Shown: piece after piece, positions 36,895 to 46,088 of the stretch
Layout: every line of letters begins with the position of its first letter
Position numbering within the stretch: the stretch's first letter is position 1
DNA from: Gymnodinialimonas sp. 57CJ19
Lineage (GTDB): Bacteria; Pseudomonadota; Alphaproteobacteria; Rhodobacterales; Rhodobacteraceae
DNA: 64,000 nucleotides
Direction: 5' to 3'
Assembly (NCBI RefSeq): GCF_038396845.1
Contig: NZ_CP151587.1
Location: forward strand, 1,028,001 to 1,092,000
Made by a program: the position numbers and the translations under genes
The notes under the pieces: model-generated
What the model saw: only the letters and a program-made list of their open reading frames with translations
Database searches by the model: none
What the model was told of the DNA's origin: nothing

Positions 36895-37527
36895 GTGTTC
36901 AGACGCCGCGACTACAGACCGTGGTATCGTATTATCCTAGAGGCGGTTTGGCCTCGGGGGGGATGGCTGCGTGCTGCCCAATATGTACAGCACCGGATGC
37001 GGCGTTTGCCGGGTACGCCGGAACAGATCGCGCGGGGTGTTTTTGCCGGCGCAGTGACCGTCTTTACCCCCTACTTCGGCCTGCATTTCGTGATTGCGGC
37101 TGTGCTGGCGCGGGTGATGCGCGGCTCGATCTTTGCGGCGCTTCTGGCCACGTTTATCGGGAACCCGCTGACCTATGTGCCGATTGCGGCGATTTCGTTG
37201 AACCTGGGCCATTTTCTGTTGGGGACGCGCCCGACCGTTGGCGTGAACGACACTCTGTTCCGCCGCTTTGCGGGCGCATCACGGGATTTGTGGCACAATT
37301 TCAAGGCTCTTTTCACGCCAGAACGGTCCCATTGGGGCGAGTTGCAGGTGTTTTGGGATACGGTCGTTTGGCCCTGGACTGTCGGCGGCATCATCCCCGG
37401 CCTGATCTGCGGGATCGTTTGCTACTTTTTGACCGTACACGTTGTGCGAGCCTACCAGAAAAGTCGCGCGGCACGGCTGCGTAAAAAGATGGACAAACTC
37501 CGCAAACAAGCGGAAGCGGCGGAGTGA
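36895..37527 (+). CDS. DUF2062 membrane protein
   Basis: A 210-residue inner-membrane protein with three or four hydrophobic segments and the DUF2062 core ([23 protein letters not shown], then [11 protein letters not shown]). It ends in a basic helix. Function is unknown; the family is almost always found in this position between rsh and pdxJ in Rhodobacterales. GTG 36895 follows an AGGAGG ribosome site. The stop (TGA) precedes pdxJ with near overlap. Confidence 0.85.
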   Translation: MFRRRDYRPWYRIILEAVWPRGGWLRAAQYVQHRMRRLPGTPEQIARGVFAGAVTVFTPYFGLHFVIAAVLARVMRGSIFAALLATFIGNPLTYVPIAAISLNLGHFLLGTRPTVGVNDTLFRRFAGASRDLWHNFKALFTPERSHWGELQVFWDTVVWPWTVGGIIPGLICGIVCYFLTVHVVRAYQKSRAARLRKKMDKLRKQAEAAE

Positions 37528-37532
37528 TGGCG

Positions 37533-38273
37533 ATGAACAAATTGCGACTAGGGGTAAATATCGACCATGTGGCGACCTTGCGGAACGCAAGGGGCGGGGC
37601 AACACCCGACCCAGTGCGCGCCGCGATCCTGGCCGAAAAGGCGGGCGCCGATGGGATCACCGCGCATCTGCGCGAGGACCGTCGCCATATCCGTGATGCT
37701 GATATTGCCGCGATCATGGGCGCGATCACCATCCCGCTGAATTTCGAGATGGCCGCAACGGACGAGATGCAGAAAATCGCTTTGTCCCACATGCCCCATG
37801 CGGCGTGCATCGTGCCCGAGCGGCGCGAAGAACGCACGACCGAGGGCGGCTTGGAAGTGGCTGCCGACGACAATCGCCTCTCTGCCTATATTGCCCCCCT
37901 GCGTGACGCTGGTATTCGCGTTTCACTGTTTATCGCAGCGGAGCGGTCTCAGATTGAAGCGGCCGCACGCATCGGCGCTCCGGTTATTGAACTGCATACG
38001 GGCGCGTACTGCGACTACGCCGCCGAAGGCGATATCGCGGCGCGTGATGCGGAGTTGGCAAGGCTCATTACGGGTGCGAAGCTGGGGGCGGAACTGGGGT
38101 TGGAGGTGCATATGGGCCATGGGCTCACCTACGACACGGTCGCCCCCATCGCCGCGCTGCCCGAAGTGGCAGAGTTGAACATCGGACATTTCCTGATCGG
38201 GGAAGCGGTGTTTGTGGGGCTAGAGGCGGCCATGGCCGAGATGCGCACCCGGATGGATGCCGCGCGGATTTGA
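37533..38273 (+). CDS. pdxJ: Pyridoxine 5'-phosphate synthase
   Basis: Condenses 1-deoxyxylulose 5-phosphate with 3-amino-2-oxopropyl phosphate to form pyridoxine phosphate. A TIM-barrel enzyme of 246 residues from this start, with [18 protein letters not shown] at the N-terminus, [13 protein letters not shown], and a C-terminal [13 protein letters not shown] phosphate loop. ATG 37533 has GGAG eight bases upstream; ATG 37527 in the same frame overlaps the previous stop and adds two residues. Confidence 0.95.
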   Translation: MNKLRLGVNIDHVATLRNARGGATPDPVRAAILAEKAGADGITAHLREDRRHIRDADIAAIMGAITIPLNFEMAATDEMQKIALSHMPHAACIVPERREERTTEGGLEVAADDNRLSAYIAPLRDAGIRVSLFIAAERSQIEAAARIGAPVIELHTGAYCDYAAEGDIAARDAELARLITGAKLGAELGLEVHMGHGLTYDTVAPIAALPEVAELNIGHFLIGEAVFVGLEAAMAEMRTRMDAARI

Positions 38274-38286
38274 CAGGAGACGCCAG

Positions 38287-38724
38287 ATGCGATTTTTGAC
38301 GATGATAGGCGCCGCAACGCTGGCCTTCAGCGCCCCAGCGCAGGCTTTCATTACGGCTCCCTGCGGGCCGGAATTCACGCCGCTGACCATCACCGAGCCA
38401 TGGGAAGAGAACAGCCAGACATTCGCCAATGGGGCGATCCGCATATTTGAGATGTTCATAGATCCCAACGTTGCCTCCGGGGCGGCTCTGGGCATTTTGC
38501 ACCCGCTCCCCGCGATGGACGGCGGCCCGTACCGGACCTGCACCGCGATCTATGCGGGGCCGGAGTTTCGCTTCTTCGGGCAAGCCCATGTGGCGGAAGC
38601 AACGGCCGTTTACGATGCTTCGGTTGGGTTGATCGTGACGCTGCCGGTGTCGTTCGTGGATGGCAGCCGGGTGCTGTTGAGGTTCGCGGTTAATCAAGCC
38701 ACCGGTGTGGTGAGCCTGCTGTGA
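38287..38724 (+). CDS. Secreted protein of unknown function
   Basis: A 145-residue protein with a clear signal peptide (cleavage after APAQA, about residue 20) and two cysteines in the mature part, Cys26 (APCGPE) and a second in RTCTAI that may form a disulfide. No family recognised. It lies 13 bases after pdxJ and its stop overlaps the acpS GTG (GTGA), so it belongs to the same operon, yet it is an addition to the usual pdxJ-acpS neighbourhood as I know it. Confidence 0.8.
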   Translation: MRFLTMIGAATLAFSAPAQAFITAPCGPEFTPLTITEPWEENSQTFANGAIRIFEMFIDPNVASGAALGILHPLPAMDGGPYRTCTAIYAGPEFRFFGQAHVAEATAVYDASVGLIVTLPVSFVDGSRVLLRFAVNQATGVVSLL

Positions 38725-39173
38725 TCTTGGGTATCGGCACCGATCTGGCGAACATCGAGCGGATTGAGCGCACGTTGGAACGTTTCGGGGATCGTTTCCG
38801 CAACCGCGTGTTCACAGGGTTGGAACAGGCCAGGGCTGAAAGAATGCCTCAACCCGCAGCGGTTTATGCCAAACGATGGGCCGCGAAGGAGGCGTGCTCC
38901 AAAGCACTCGGCACCGGGCTCCGCATGGGGATTGCGTGGAAAGATATGGCGGTTCGCAACCTCTCCTCCGGGCAACCCGTCGTCGAGGTGACGGGGTGGG
39001 CACGAGAGAGGTTGGAGCAGATGACGCCCGAGGGGTATGGCGCGATTATTCACGTCACGCTGACTGACGATCATCCTTGGGCGCAGGCCATGGTGGTGAT
39101 CGAGGCGCTGCCCCCTGAAGAAGAAGAGTTAAGGCCACGATTGGGCCGGTCAGAACGCCGAAAGTTGAGCTGA
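38721..39173 (+). CDS. acpS: Holo-[acyl-carrier-protein] synthase
   Basis: Transfers 4'-phosphopantetheine from CoA to acyl carrier protein. The 150-residue protein has magnesium ligands Asp8 ([13 protein letters not shown]) and Glu57 ([15 protein letters not shown]). The C-terminus extends about 20 residues beyond the trimeric fold (basic, Glu-rich). The GTG start overlaps the preceding stop. In the usual alphaproteobacterial order it precedes lepB, as here. Confidence 0.95.
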   Translation: MILGIGTDLANIERIERTLERFGDRFRNRVFTGLEQARAERMPQPAAVYAKRWAAKEACSKALGTGLRMGIAWKDMAVRNLSSGQPVVEVTGWARERLEQMTPEGYGAIIHVTLTDDHPWAQAMVVIEALPPEEEELRPRLGRSERRKLS

Positions 39174-39186
39174 ACACGGATGAGAT

Positions 39187-39275
39187 GTTTGGGGGCTGCC
39201 TCCCCAGGCCAAGTTTGTAACATTGGGGGGCCAGCCCCCCAAACCCCCGGCGATATTTACGAAAAGATGAAGGGG
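39187..39275. repeat. Composite REP-like element with dispersed repeat copy 3
   Basis: Between acpS and lepB. A G-run/C-run unit (GGGGGCTGCCTCCCC) is followed by a strong hairpin with stem TTGGGGGG / CCCCCCAA at 39223-39242 and loop CCAG. Then comes AACCCCCGGCGATATTTACG and AAAAGATGAAGGGG, a diverged copy of the CAAGATGAAG repeat. It resembles the 21.4 kb element in layout. Confidence 0.75.
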
Positions 39276-39372
39276 CAGGGGAGGCCATTGGGCCGGCTGT
39301 TGCTTGACTTGTTTGGCGTGACACGGGCAAGAAAGCCCAAAGGCAACGTGAGCAGCAAGGAAGGGCAGCCCA

Positions 39373-40152
39373 ATGGCAGAATCAGAGGGCGGCGTGATGG
39401 AGACGGTAAAGACCGTCGTATGGGCGCTGGTGATTGCGGGCGTGTTCCGCACGCTGTTTTTCCAGCCGTTCTGGATCCCATCGGGGTCGATGAAGGATAC
39501 GTTGCTGATTGGCGACTTCCTGTTCGTGAACAAGATGGCTTACGGCTACTCGCAGCACTCGTGCCCATTTTCGATGTGCCCATTTGAGGGGCGCATTTTC
39601 GGTTCAGATCCCGAGCGTGGCGATGTTGTGGTGTTCCGTCACCCCACCAACGGCACGGATTTCATCAAGCGCGTTGTGGGCCTGCCCGGGGACCGCGTGC
39701 AGGTTATCGACGGGGTGCTCCACCTGAACGGAGAGCCTGTGCGCTTGACCCCAGAGCAGCCGTTTGAGGAAGTCTCGGAGGCGCAGGGCCCCCAAGGTCA
39801 CGTGCCACGCTGTTCGAATGCGCCTGTGGGTGAGGGCGGCATCTGCGCCAAGGAGCGAGAAACGGAAGAATTGCCCAATGGTGTCCGCCACTCGATCCTC
39901 AACATTCTTGACGGATCACGCGGCGACAACACTCAAGAGTTTGTGGTGCCGGAGGGGCATTTCTTTGTGATGGGCGACAACCGTGACAACTCCATCGACT
40001 CTCGCTTCCCCCAGTCCATTGGTGGCGTTGGCTTCGTGCCTGCTGAGAACCTTCTGGGCCGCGCCGACCGGGTGATCTTCTCCTCTGCCGGACAGCGTAT
40101 GATCTACTTCTGGACCTGGCGCTCGGATCGCTTCTTCCGGGCCATTGAGTGA
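39373..40152 (+). CDS. lepB: Signal peptidase I
   Basis: Cleaves signal peptides from exported proteins at the periplasmic face. The 259-residue protein has one N-terminal membrane helix (about residues 12-30), catalytic Ser39 in WIPSGSMKDTL and general-base Lys99 in DFIKRVVGLPGD, plus the GDNRDNSIDSR block near the C-terminus. Extra cysteines in inserted loops (Cys64 and Cys69; two more in PRCSNAPVGEGGICAK) suggest disulfides. It follows the repeat element and precedes rnc by 9 bases. Confidence 0.95.
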   Translation: MAESEGGVMETVKTVVWALVIAGVFRTLFFQPFWIPSGSMKDTLLIGDFLFVNKMAYGYSQHSCPFSMCPFEGRIFGSDPERGDVVVFRHPTNGTDFIKRVVGLPGDRVQVIDGVLHLNGEPVRLTPEQPFEEVSEAQGPQGHVPRCSNAPVGEGGICAKERETEELPNGVRHSILNILDGSRGDNTQEFVVPEGHFFVMGDNRDNSIDSRFPQSIGGVGFVPAENLLGRADRVIFSSAGQRMIYFWTWRSDRFFRAIE

Positions 40153-40161
40153 CGTAAGCGC

Positions 40162-40848
40162 ATGAAACCCTCGCGGGAGCTATTGGCCTTTATGGATCGG
40201 CTGGGATACGTCTTCGACGATCCAGCTCTTCTCGCCCGTGCGCTCACCCATTCGTCGCTGTCCTCCCCAACGCGGGGTGACAACCAACGCTTGGAGTTCT
40301 TGGGCGACCGTGTGCTTGGCCTCGTGATGGCCGAGGCGGTGCTGTCAGCGGATGAAGACGCGAAGGAAGGGACACTCGCGCCCCGCTTCAATGCCCTTGT
40401 CCGAAAGGAAACCTGCGCCGACGTGGCCCGTCAGGTCGACCTCGGCGCCGCAATGCGACTGGGAAAGTCCGAGATGTCTGCCGGGGGCCGCCGCCGTATG
40501 GCGCTTCTGGGCGATGCGATGGAGGCGGTCATCGCGGCTGTTTACCTGGACGGGGGCTTCAGTGCCGCCCGTGATCTCGTCCTGCGCCTGTGGTCCGCCC
40601 GTGTGGAAAGCGTCGAAGAAGACGCGCGTGACGCGAAAACCGCTCTGCAAGAATGGGCCCAGGCACGCCGCATGCCCCCGCCATCCTACACGGAAGTTGC
40701 GCGCTCCGGCCCAGATCACGCGCCCGTCTTCCGGGTCCGTGCCGAAATCTCCTCTGGCCAGCACGCCGAGGCGGAAGCCAAAGCCAAACGCCAAGCGGAG
40801 CAGATGGCCGCGAAAGCCCTCCTCGATCGCGTTGAACGCGCCACCTGA
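40162..40848 (+). CDS. rnc: Ribonuclease III
   Basis: Cleaves double-stranded RNA in rRNA and mRNA maturation. The 228-residue protein has the signature [15 protein letters not shown] (residues 41-55, Glu45 and Asp49), a second acidic cluster [18 protein letters not shown] and a C-terminal dsRNA-binding domain from about residue 155 ([11 protein letters not shown], ASGxGxSKK-like [20 protein letters not shown]). It is followed by a repeat copy, then era. Confidence 0.95.
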   Translation: MKPSRELLAFMDRLGYVFDDPALLARALTHSSLSSPTRGDNQRLEFLGDRVLGLVMAEAVLSADEDAKEGTLAPRFNALVRKETCADVARQVDLGAAMRLGKSEMSAGGRRRMALLGDAMEAVIAAVYLDGGFSAARDLVLRLWSARVESVEEDARDAKTALQEWAQARRMPPPSYTEVARSGPDHAPVFRVRAEISSGQHAEAEAKAKRQAEQMAAKALLDRVERAT

Positions 40849-40864
40849 AGGCCGCCGTGCCGCG

Positions 40865-40892
40865 CCCTCCTTCATCTTGGCCAATACAACTC
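40865..40892 (-). repeat. Dispersed CAAGATGAAG repeat, copy 4
   Basis: On the minus strand this reads GAGTTGTATTGGCCAAGATG then AAGGAGGG, nearly identical to copy 1. It lies 20 bases after the rnc stop, in the 150-base spacer before era. Confidence 0.75.
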
Positions 40893-40998
40893 AAATCCCC
40901 CCTCTCTCCCAACACAACCGCTCGCCAATAGCACGCCCCCTTTGCGTCACGCGGCTTTTCCGGCTATGGCCCTGTCACCCCACCCGAAGGATATACCC

Positions 40999-41907
40999 AT
41001 GCCCACACGCGCCGGTTTCATTGCCCTGATCGGAGAGCCCAACGCAGGCAAATCCACGCTGCTCAACCGTATGGTCGGCGCCAAGGTCTCGATCGTGACC
41101 CACAAGGTGCAAACAACCCGTGCCCGTATCCGCGGCGTCGCAATTGAAGGCGAGAGCCAACTGGTCTTTGTGGATACTCCCGGCCTCTTCCGCCCCCGTC
41201 GCCGCTTGGACCGGGCCATGGTTGCTGCCGCTTGGTCGGGTGCATCCGACGCCGATGTTGTTGTCCTCCTGATCGAAGCGCACCGGGGCCTGACCGAGGG
41301 TGTTCAGGCGATCCTTGATGGTCTGCAAGAACGTACCGATGGCCGTAAAGTCGCGCTGGCGATCAACAAGATTGACCGGGTGGAATCGCCCGTGTTGCTG
41401 AAGCTGACCCAAGACCTGAACGAAGCCTATCCCTTTGACGAGACTTACATGATCTCGGCCGAGAAGGGCCACGGCATCACCCAACTGCGCCAATGGTTGG
41501 CGCAAGAGGTGCCGGAAGGCCCCTGGCTTTACCCCGAAGATCAGATCGCTGATTTGCCCATGCGGATGATCGCGGCAGAGATGACCCGTGAAAAGCTCAC
41601 CCTGCGGCTGCACCAGGAACTGCCCTACCAGCTGACGGTGGAAACCGAGGCCTGGGAGAACCGCAAAGACGGCTCTGCGAAAATTGACCAAGTCATTTAC
41701 GTCGCCCGTGACGGCCATAAGGGCATCCTTCTGGGCAAAGGCGGCGAGACGATCAAAGCGGTCTCCAAGGCCGCGCGTGAGGAAATCGCGGAATTTGTCG
41801 GCCACCCTGTCCACCTGTTCTTGCAGGTGAAGGTCCGTCCCGGCTGGCTTGAGGAATCCGAGCGCTACTCGGAAATGGGGCTCAATTTCAAAGACGGGAA
41901 CACGTGA
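40999..41907 (+). CDS. era: GTPase Era
   Basis: Binds the 3' end of 16S rRNA during assembly of the small ribosomal subunit. The 302-residue protein has a G1 motif GEPNAGKS at 12-19, G3 DTPG in FVDTPGLF, G4 NKID in AINKIDRVE and a C-terminal KH domain (GKGGETIKAVSKAAREEI). ATG 40999 begins the conserved PTRAGFIALIGEPN. It is coupled by overlap (GTGA) to the DUF1491 gene. Confidence 0.96.
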   Translation: MPTRAGFIALIGEPNAGKSTLLNRMVGAKVSIVTHKVQTTRARIRGVAIEGESQLVFVDTPGLFRPRRRLDRAMVAAAWSGASDADVVVLLIEAHRGLTEGVQAILDGLQERTDGRKVALAINKIDRVESPVLLKLTQDLNEAYPFDETYMISAEKGHGITQLRQWLAQEVPEGPWLYPEDQIADLPMRMIAAEMTREKLTLRLHQELPYQLTVETEAWENRKDGSAKIDQVIYVARDGHKGILLGKGGETIKAVSKAAREEIAEFVGHPVHLFLQVKVRPGWLEESERYSEMGLNFKDGNT

Positions 41908-42239
41908 GCGCGCCTCGGCTCACCGCGGAATTCTGGGTTGCGGCCTATCTGGCGCGGCTGCGTGGGGCGGATATCCCCGTGTTCATCGTCGCGCGAGGGG
42001 ATGCGACGGCGGGCGCTGTTCTGGTGAAGCAATCGCCCCTTGATGGGACGGCCAAACTGTTTCAGCGCAGCTTTGATCCGATGACGGGCGCCCGAGAATG
42101 GATGGTCTTGTCTGAGGGGGCCGAGGGCGATGTGGACGCCGCTATCGCACGGCAGCGCGATTTCGATCCTGACCTTTGGGTGATCGAGGTGGAAGACCGC
42201 GCCGGGCGGCATTTGTTGGATGAACCGGGCCTCGACTAA
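41904..42239 (+). CDS. DUF1491 family protein
   Basis: A 111-residue protein matching the DUF1491 pattern (LTAEFWVAAYLARL, then GDATAGAVLVKQ, and DPDLWVIEVEDRAGRHLLDEP). Cytosolic, function unknown. The GTG start overlaps the era stop by 4 bases. In related genomes it follows era and often precedes recO, as it nearly does here, with a minus-strand membrane gene inserted between. Confidence 0.85.
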   Translation: MSAPRLTAEFWVAAYLARLRGADIPVFIVARGDATAGAVLVKQSPLDGTAKLFQRSFDPMTGAREWMVLSEGAEGDVDAAIARQRDFDPDLWVIEVEDRAGRHLLDEPGLD

Positions 42240-42245
42240 CGCGGT

Positions 42246-42863
42246 CTACCTGTCTGCGAAACGGGCGGCCAAGACGAAGATGACGCCACCGATCAACAAC
42301 ACGCTCAACAATCCCGCGAGGTTGATCGCCACCTCCAGTGGGGTCTTCGCGCCCAGATCCATGAAGGGATAGGGATAGACTCCATCGGCATCGCCGCGCG
42401 CCAAGGCGTAAGCCACGTAAACGCAAGGCCAGACGATGAAAATCGGCAGGTCGCGGAAGCCAAGGCCTCGCTTCGGAGCGAAGGCGATCCACCACAAGAG
42501 GCAGGCAATGGGCACGAAACTATGCAAGCCCTGATTGGCCCATGCGCCCGTCCCCTCGAACGTCGTGATGCCCGACAAAAGCGTATGGTACACCGCCCCC
42601 ACCAACAGCATCGCCAAGGTCAGCGCCGCGATCCAAGCCGGGCCAATGCCATCGCGGCGCAGGGCGGCCACGGCCAAGGTCAGAGCTACAGCAAGGTTTG
42701 TCAGCATGGTGAAGAAACGCGCCATCGCCCACGCGGTCGCGGCCTCATCGCCGTAGCGGCCATTTTCCAGATTATAGAGGTACATCAAAACGACTGACCC
42801 CGTCGCCACGAGGGCGATAACCATAGCCGTCCAGCGGGCACGGAGGGGGAGAGCCGGGAACAT
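42246..42863 (-). CDS. Pr6Pr-family membrane protein
   Basis: A 205-residue polytopic membrane protein with about six helices. The blocks [22 protein letters not shown] and [13 protein letters not shown], and PFMDLG near the end, fit the Pr6Pr (FAR-17a/AIG1-like) family. Role unknown. It is inserted on the opposite strand between DUF1491 and recO; its start is 113 bases from recO ATG, divergent. Confidence 0.8.
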   Translation of the reverse strand: MFPALPLRARWTAMVIALVATGSVVLMYLYNLENGRYGDEAATAWAMARFFTMLTNLAVALTLAVAALRRDGIGPAWIAALTLAMLLVGAVYHTLLSGITTFEGTGAWANQGLHSFVPIACLLWWIAFAPKRGLGFRDLPIFIVWPCVYVAYALARGDADGVYPYPFMDLGAKTPLEVAINLAGLLSVLLIGGVIFVLAARFADR

Positions 42864-42975
42864 GTTCGAATCATTGCCACGGCTTCGTGTTCTTTTCTAC
42901 CGGGGGCCAAGATTTCTGCCCGGAGTGATGCTTTTTTCCCGTGCGCTGTGGGGCGTAAGCCGCGATACTCGGCCC

Positions 42976-43713
42976 ATGGACTGGCGAGCAGATGGGATCC
43001 TTTTGGCCGTGCGACGGCACGGCGAGGCCTCTGCCATCGTCGAGCTTTTCACCGCAGAGCATGGCCGACACGCGGGCGTAGTGCGCGGCGGCGCGTCGCG
43101 CCGGATGGCCCCCCTGTTGCAGGTCGGCGCGCAGTTGGATGCCACGTGGCGCGCGCGCTTGTCGGACCATTTGGGCAGCTACACGGTCGAGCTGAAGCAG
43201 GGCCGCGCCGCAGAGGCGATGGAGGACCGTGTCGCCTTGGCGGGGCTTTCGTCGGTCTGCGCCTTGTTGTCGTTCTCCTTACCGGAACGTGCGCCTTATC
43301 CGGGCCTCTATGCCCGGACCTTGGCGGTGCTGGACGGCCTTGGGGCCAATCGTTGGGCCGAGGCCTACTTGGGGTGGGAGTTGGAGTTGTTGGCCGAAAT
43401 GGGCTTCGGCCTAGACCTGAGCCAATGTGCGGTCAGCGGTGTCACGCAGGATTTGGCCTATATCTCTCCGCGCACCGGGCGGGCCGTATCGCGGGCGGCG
43501 GCGGGCGAATGGGTGGACCGGCTACTGCCCCTGTCCCCTGCGATGGAAGGGATGTCGCGCGGTCTGCCGGACGTGATTGAGGGTCTTCAAGTGACGGGGC
43601 ATTTCCTTGCGATGCATCTAGCCCCGGGCCTTGGGGACAAGAAGCTGCCCGCCGCGCGCCAACGGCTGATGGATGCCTTGGCGCGGGCCGCAGCCCAGGA
43701 AACCGCTACCTAA
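42976..43713 (+). CDS. recO: DNA repair protein RecO
   Basis: Recombination mediator that loads RecA with RecF and RecR. The 245-residue protein has the N-terminal OB-fold start [23 protein letters not shown] and the [16 protein letters not shown] block. The C-terminus lacks the CxxC zinc pairs; the single region with AQCAVSG-like DLSQCAVSG keeps one cysteine. ATG 42976 matches the family start. It overlaps thpR by 8 bases convergently. Confidence 0.92.
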   Translation: MDWRADGILLAVRRHGEASAIVELFTAEHGRHAGVVRGGASRRMAPLLQVGAQLDATWRARLSDHLGSYTVELKQGRAAEAMEDRVALAGLSSVCALLSFSLPERAPYPGLYARTLAVLDGLGANRWAEAYLGWELELLAEMGFGLDLSQCAVSGVTQDLAYISPRTGRAVSRAAAGEWVDRLLPLSPAMEGMSRGLPDVIEGLQVTGHFLAMHLAPGLGDKKLPAARQRLMDALARAAAQETAT

Positions 43714-44242
43714 GGGGATAGCTGGCCAGAACATCGCGGCGGGCGCCGGAGGGGCCAAGATGCGATTGGTAAAGGTTAAGCGCTGTGGCGGTGAAACCCG
43801 GCACCTCAATCTCCAGACCCATTGCGGCGGCCAAACGGTCCCTTGCGGGGCCTTTGGGTTGCTTGCTGGCACGGGTCAACGTGACGTGAGGACGAAAGCG
43901 CCGCCGGGGCAGATCAGCCCCCGCCATCCGCGCCAGTTGTGCGACCTTCGTTTGCAAGGCGATGAGCGGCTCGGACGGGGTAACAGCAGCGAAGGTGAGC
44001 CCCCGTTCCATCTCGGCGAAAGTGCCAAGCCCCCCAAAGGCGATCTCCGGCGCAGGCAGGGCAGCGCCGGAAAGCAGATCGTGGAGCGCTTCCAGTACCG
44101 GCTCCGGCGCATCCCCCAGATAAGCGAGGGTCAGGTGCAGGTTATCTTCCGGCACGGGGTTGCCCGTCGGTAAGCTGGACTGAAGCCGCACAAGCGCGTC
44201 AATGGCGGGATCAGCCAGCGGCAGGGCCAAGAATGCCCGCAT
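43706..44242 (-). CDS. thpR: RNA 2',3'-cyclic phosphodiesterase
   Basis: Member of the 2H phosphoesterase superfamily that opens 2',3'-cyclic phosphates in RNA. The 178-residue protein has two HxTx motifs, HLTL with His36 and HVTL with His119. Its start directly follows the mcd stop with no spacer, so it is probably cotranscribed with mcd although the functions look unrelated. Confidence 0.92.
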   Translation of the reverse strand: MRAFLALPLADPAIDALVRLQSSLPTGNPVPEDNLHLTLAYLGDAPEPVLEALHDLLSGAALPAPEIAFGGLGTFAEMERGLTFAAVTPSEPLIALQTKVAQLARMAGADLPRRRFRPHVTLTRASKQPKGPARDRLAAAMGLEIEVPGFTATALNLYQSHLGPSGARRDVLASYPLR

Positions 44243-45925
44243 TTACGATAGAAGACGCCGCGCGATGACCTGCGCCTGAATCTCGGCGGCCCCTTCGAAG
44301 ATGTTGAGGATGCGGGCGTCGCACAGGATGCGGCTGATGGTGTATTCCAGCGCAAAGCCATTGCCGCCGTGGATTTGCAGGGCGTTATCCGCCGCCGCCC
44401 ATGCCACACGGGCCCCGAGCAGCTTGGCCATTCCGGCTTCCAGGTCACAACGGCGGTCGTTGTCCTTTTCGCGGGCCGAAAAGTAGGTGAGCTGCCGGGC
44501 CACCATCAATTCGACCGCCATCATCGCAAGTTTGCCGGAGACACGGGGATAATTCACCAGGCTCTTGCCGAACTGCTTGCGATCTTCGGCGTACTTCATC
44601 CCCTCGTCCAGCGCCGCTTGGGCCACGCCAATGGCGCGGGCGGCGGTCTGGATGCGGGCGGATTCGAAGGTCTGCATCAATTGCTTGAAGCCCTGGCCTT
44701 CCTTGCCGCCCAGAAGGTTTTCGCCCTTCACTTTGAAATCGTCAAAATTGACGGTGTATTCCTTCATGCCGCGATAGCCGAGGACTTCGATCTCGCCGCC
44801 GCTGATGCCTGCGTCCTGCCAAGGGGCTTCATCGGTGCCGGGGGTCTTTTCGGCGAGGAACATCGACAGGCCCTTATAATCGTCGGTGTCGGGGACCGAA
44901 CGGGCGAGGACCGTCATTACATGGGTTCGCGCCGCGTGGGTGATCCACGTCTTGTTGCCGTTCAACACCCAATCGTCGCCCTCGGGCGTGGCCTTGGTGC
45001 GCAGGCTGCCAAGGTCGGATCCGGTGTTGGGCTCGGTGAAAACGGCCGTTGGCAGGATCTCACCCGTGGCGAGGCCGGGCAGCCACTTTTCCTTTTGCGC
45101 ATCGGTGCCGCCTGCCAAGATCAACTCCGCCGCGATCTCGCTGCGGGTCGCCAAGGAACCGACACCGATGTAGCCGCGCGAAAGCTCTTCCGAGACGACG
45201 CACATGGAGGCTTTGGATAGCCCCAAACCGCCGTGCTCTTCTGGGATTGTCAGGCCGAAAACGCCCATCTCGGACAGCTCATCAATCACCTCCATCGGGA
45301 TTAGCTCATCCTTGAGGTGCCATTCGTGAGCGTGGGGAATGACGCGGTCCACGGCGTAGCGGCGGAATTGTTCCCGGATCATGTCCAACTCATCATCCAG
45401 CCCGCAGGTACCCACGGTGATTTCGGCGGCGCGTTCCTGCATCAGCGCGACCAACCGGGTGCGGGCGGCCTGGGTGTTGCCATTGGCGGTCAGGGTCATC
45501 ACCGCGTCGTCCATCAGGGCGCGCTGATCGTCCTGGGTCAGGCCGATGTCTTGTGGCCGCAGGATCTCGCCCTGGCTCATCGGGATGCCGCCGTACATTT
45601 GCCACAGGTATTCCCCGAAGGCGATTTGCAGGATCAGCTGCTCTACCTCGCCAAACTTGCCGTCTGCCTCCAGTCGTGCGGCCCATCCGTGCATCTGGCG
45701 CAGCGCCTCCACATAGGTGGCGAGCCATGCGAGGCCGTGGGCGGCGGTCTGTTCTTCCTCCACCCGCTTGGCGGAAACACGGCCGTCTTCCGAGAGCGTC
45801 GCGCGCAGATGCGTCTTGGCTGTGTCCAGCAGAGTCTGCGCCGGGGCGAGGGCGCTTTGGGTCAGGGAAAGAAGATCAGAGAGGATCACGGATGGCTCGT
45901 CTTGCAGGTGGGCGTCGCGGGGCAT
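44243..45925 (-). CDS. mcd: (2S)-methylsuccinyl-CoA dehydrogenase (ethylmalonyl-CoA pathway)
   Basis: Oxidises methylsuccinyl-CoA to mesaconyl-CoA in acetyl-CoA assimilation. It is a 560-residue acyl-CoA dehydrogenase with an N-terminal extension of about 170 residues, the hallmark that separates Mcd from ordinary short-chain enzymes near 390 residues. FAD-domain blocks are TEPNTGSDLGSL, NGNKTWITHA and QIHGGNGF; the catalytic base is probably Glu544 in NIFEGAAEIQ. ATG 45925 was chosen because the longer ORF adds an unrelated 118 residues. Electrons should go to EtfAB and ETF-QO, both in this window. The specific assignment rests on length and the N-terminal region; a generic acyl-CoA dehydrogenase is the alternative. 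Confidence 0.82.
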   Translation of the reverse strand: MPRDAHLQDEPSVILSDLLSLTQSALAPAQTLLDTAKTHLRATLSEDGRVSAKRVEEEQTAAHGLAWLATYVEALRQMHGWAARLEADGKFGEVEQLILQIAFGEYLWQMYGGIPMSQGEILRPQDIGLTQDDQRALMDDAVMTLTANGNTQAARTRLVALMQERAAEITVGTCGLDDELDMIREQFRRYAVDRVIPHAHEWHLKDELIPMEVIDELSEMGVFGLTIPEEHGGLGLSKASMCVVSEELSRGYIGVGSLATRSEIAAELILAGGTDAQKEKWLPGLATGEILPTAVFTEPNTGSDLGSLRTKATPEGDDWVLNGNKTWITHAARTHVMTVLARSVPDTDDYKGLSMFLAEKTPGTDEAPWQDAGISGGEIEVLGYRGMKEYTVNFDDFKVKGENLLGGKEGQGFKQLMQTFESARIQTAARAIGVAQAALDEGMKYAEDRKQFGKSLVNYPRVSGKLAMMAVELMVARQLTYFSAREKDNDRRCDLEAGMAKLLGARVAWAAADNALQIHGGNGFALEYTISRILCDARILNIFEGAAEIQAQVIARRLLS

Positions 45926-46088
45926 TGTAGCAGTCTCCTGAACTCGGGTCGCGCATTTAGGCTTGAAGGAGAGGTAGGGCGTTTGCAGGTGCAGCGCAAC
46001 AAAAATGCTGCAACGCATCAAAATTCGCACAAAAATGTCGCGTAGAATTGTGGGTGCGGGCAGGTTTCGCGCGGCGTACTGTCCCCCC

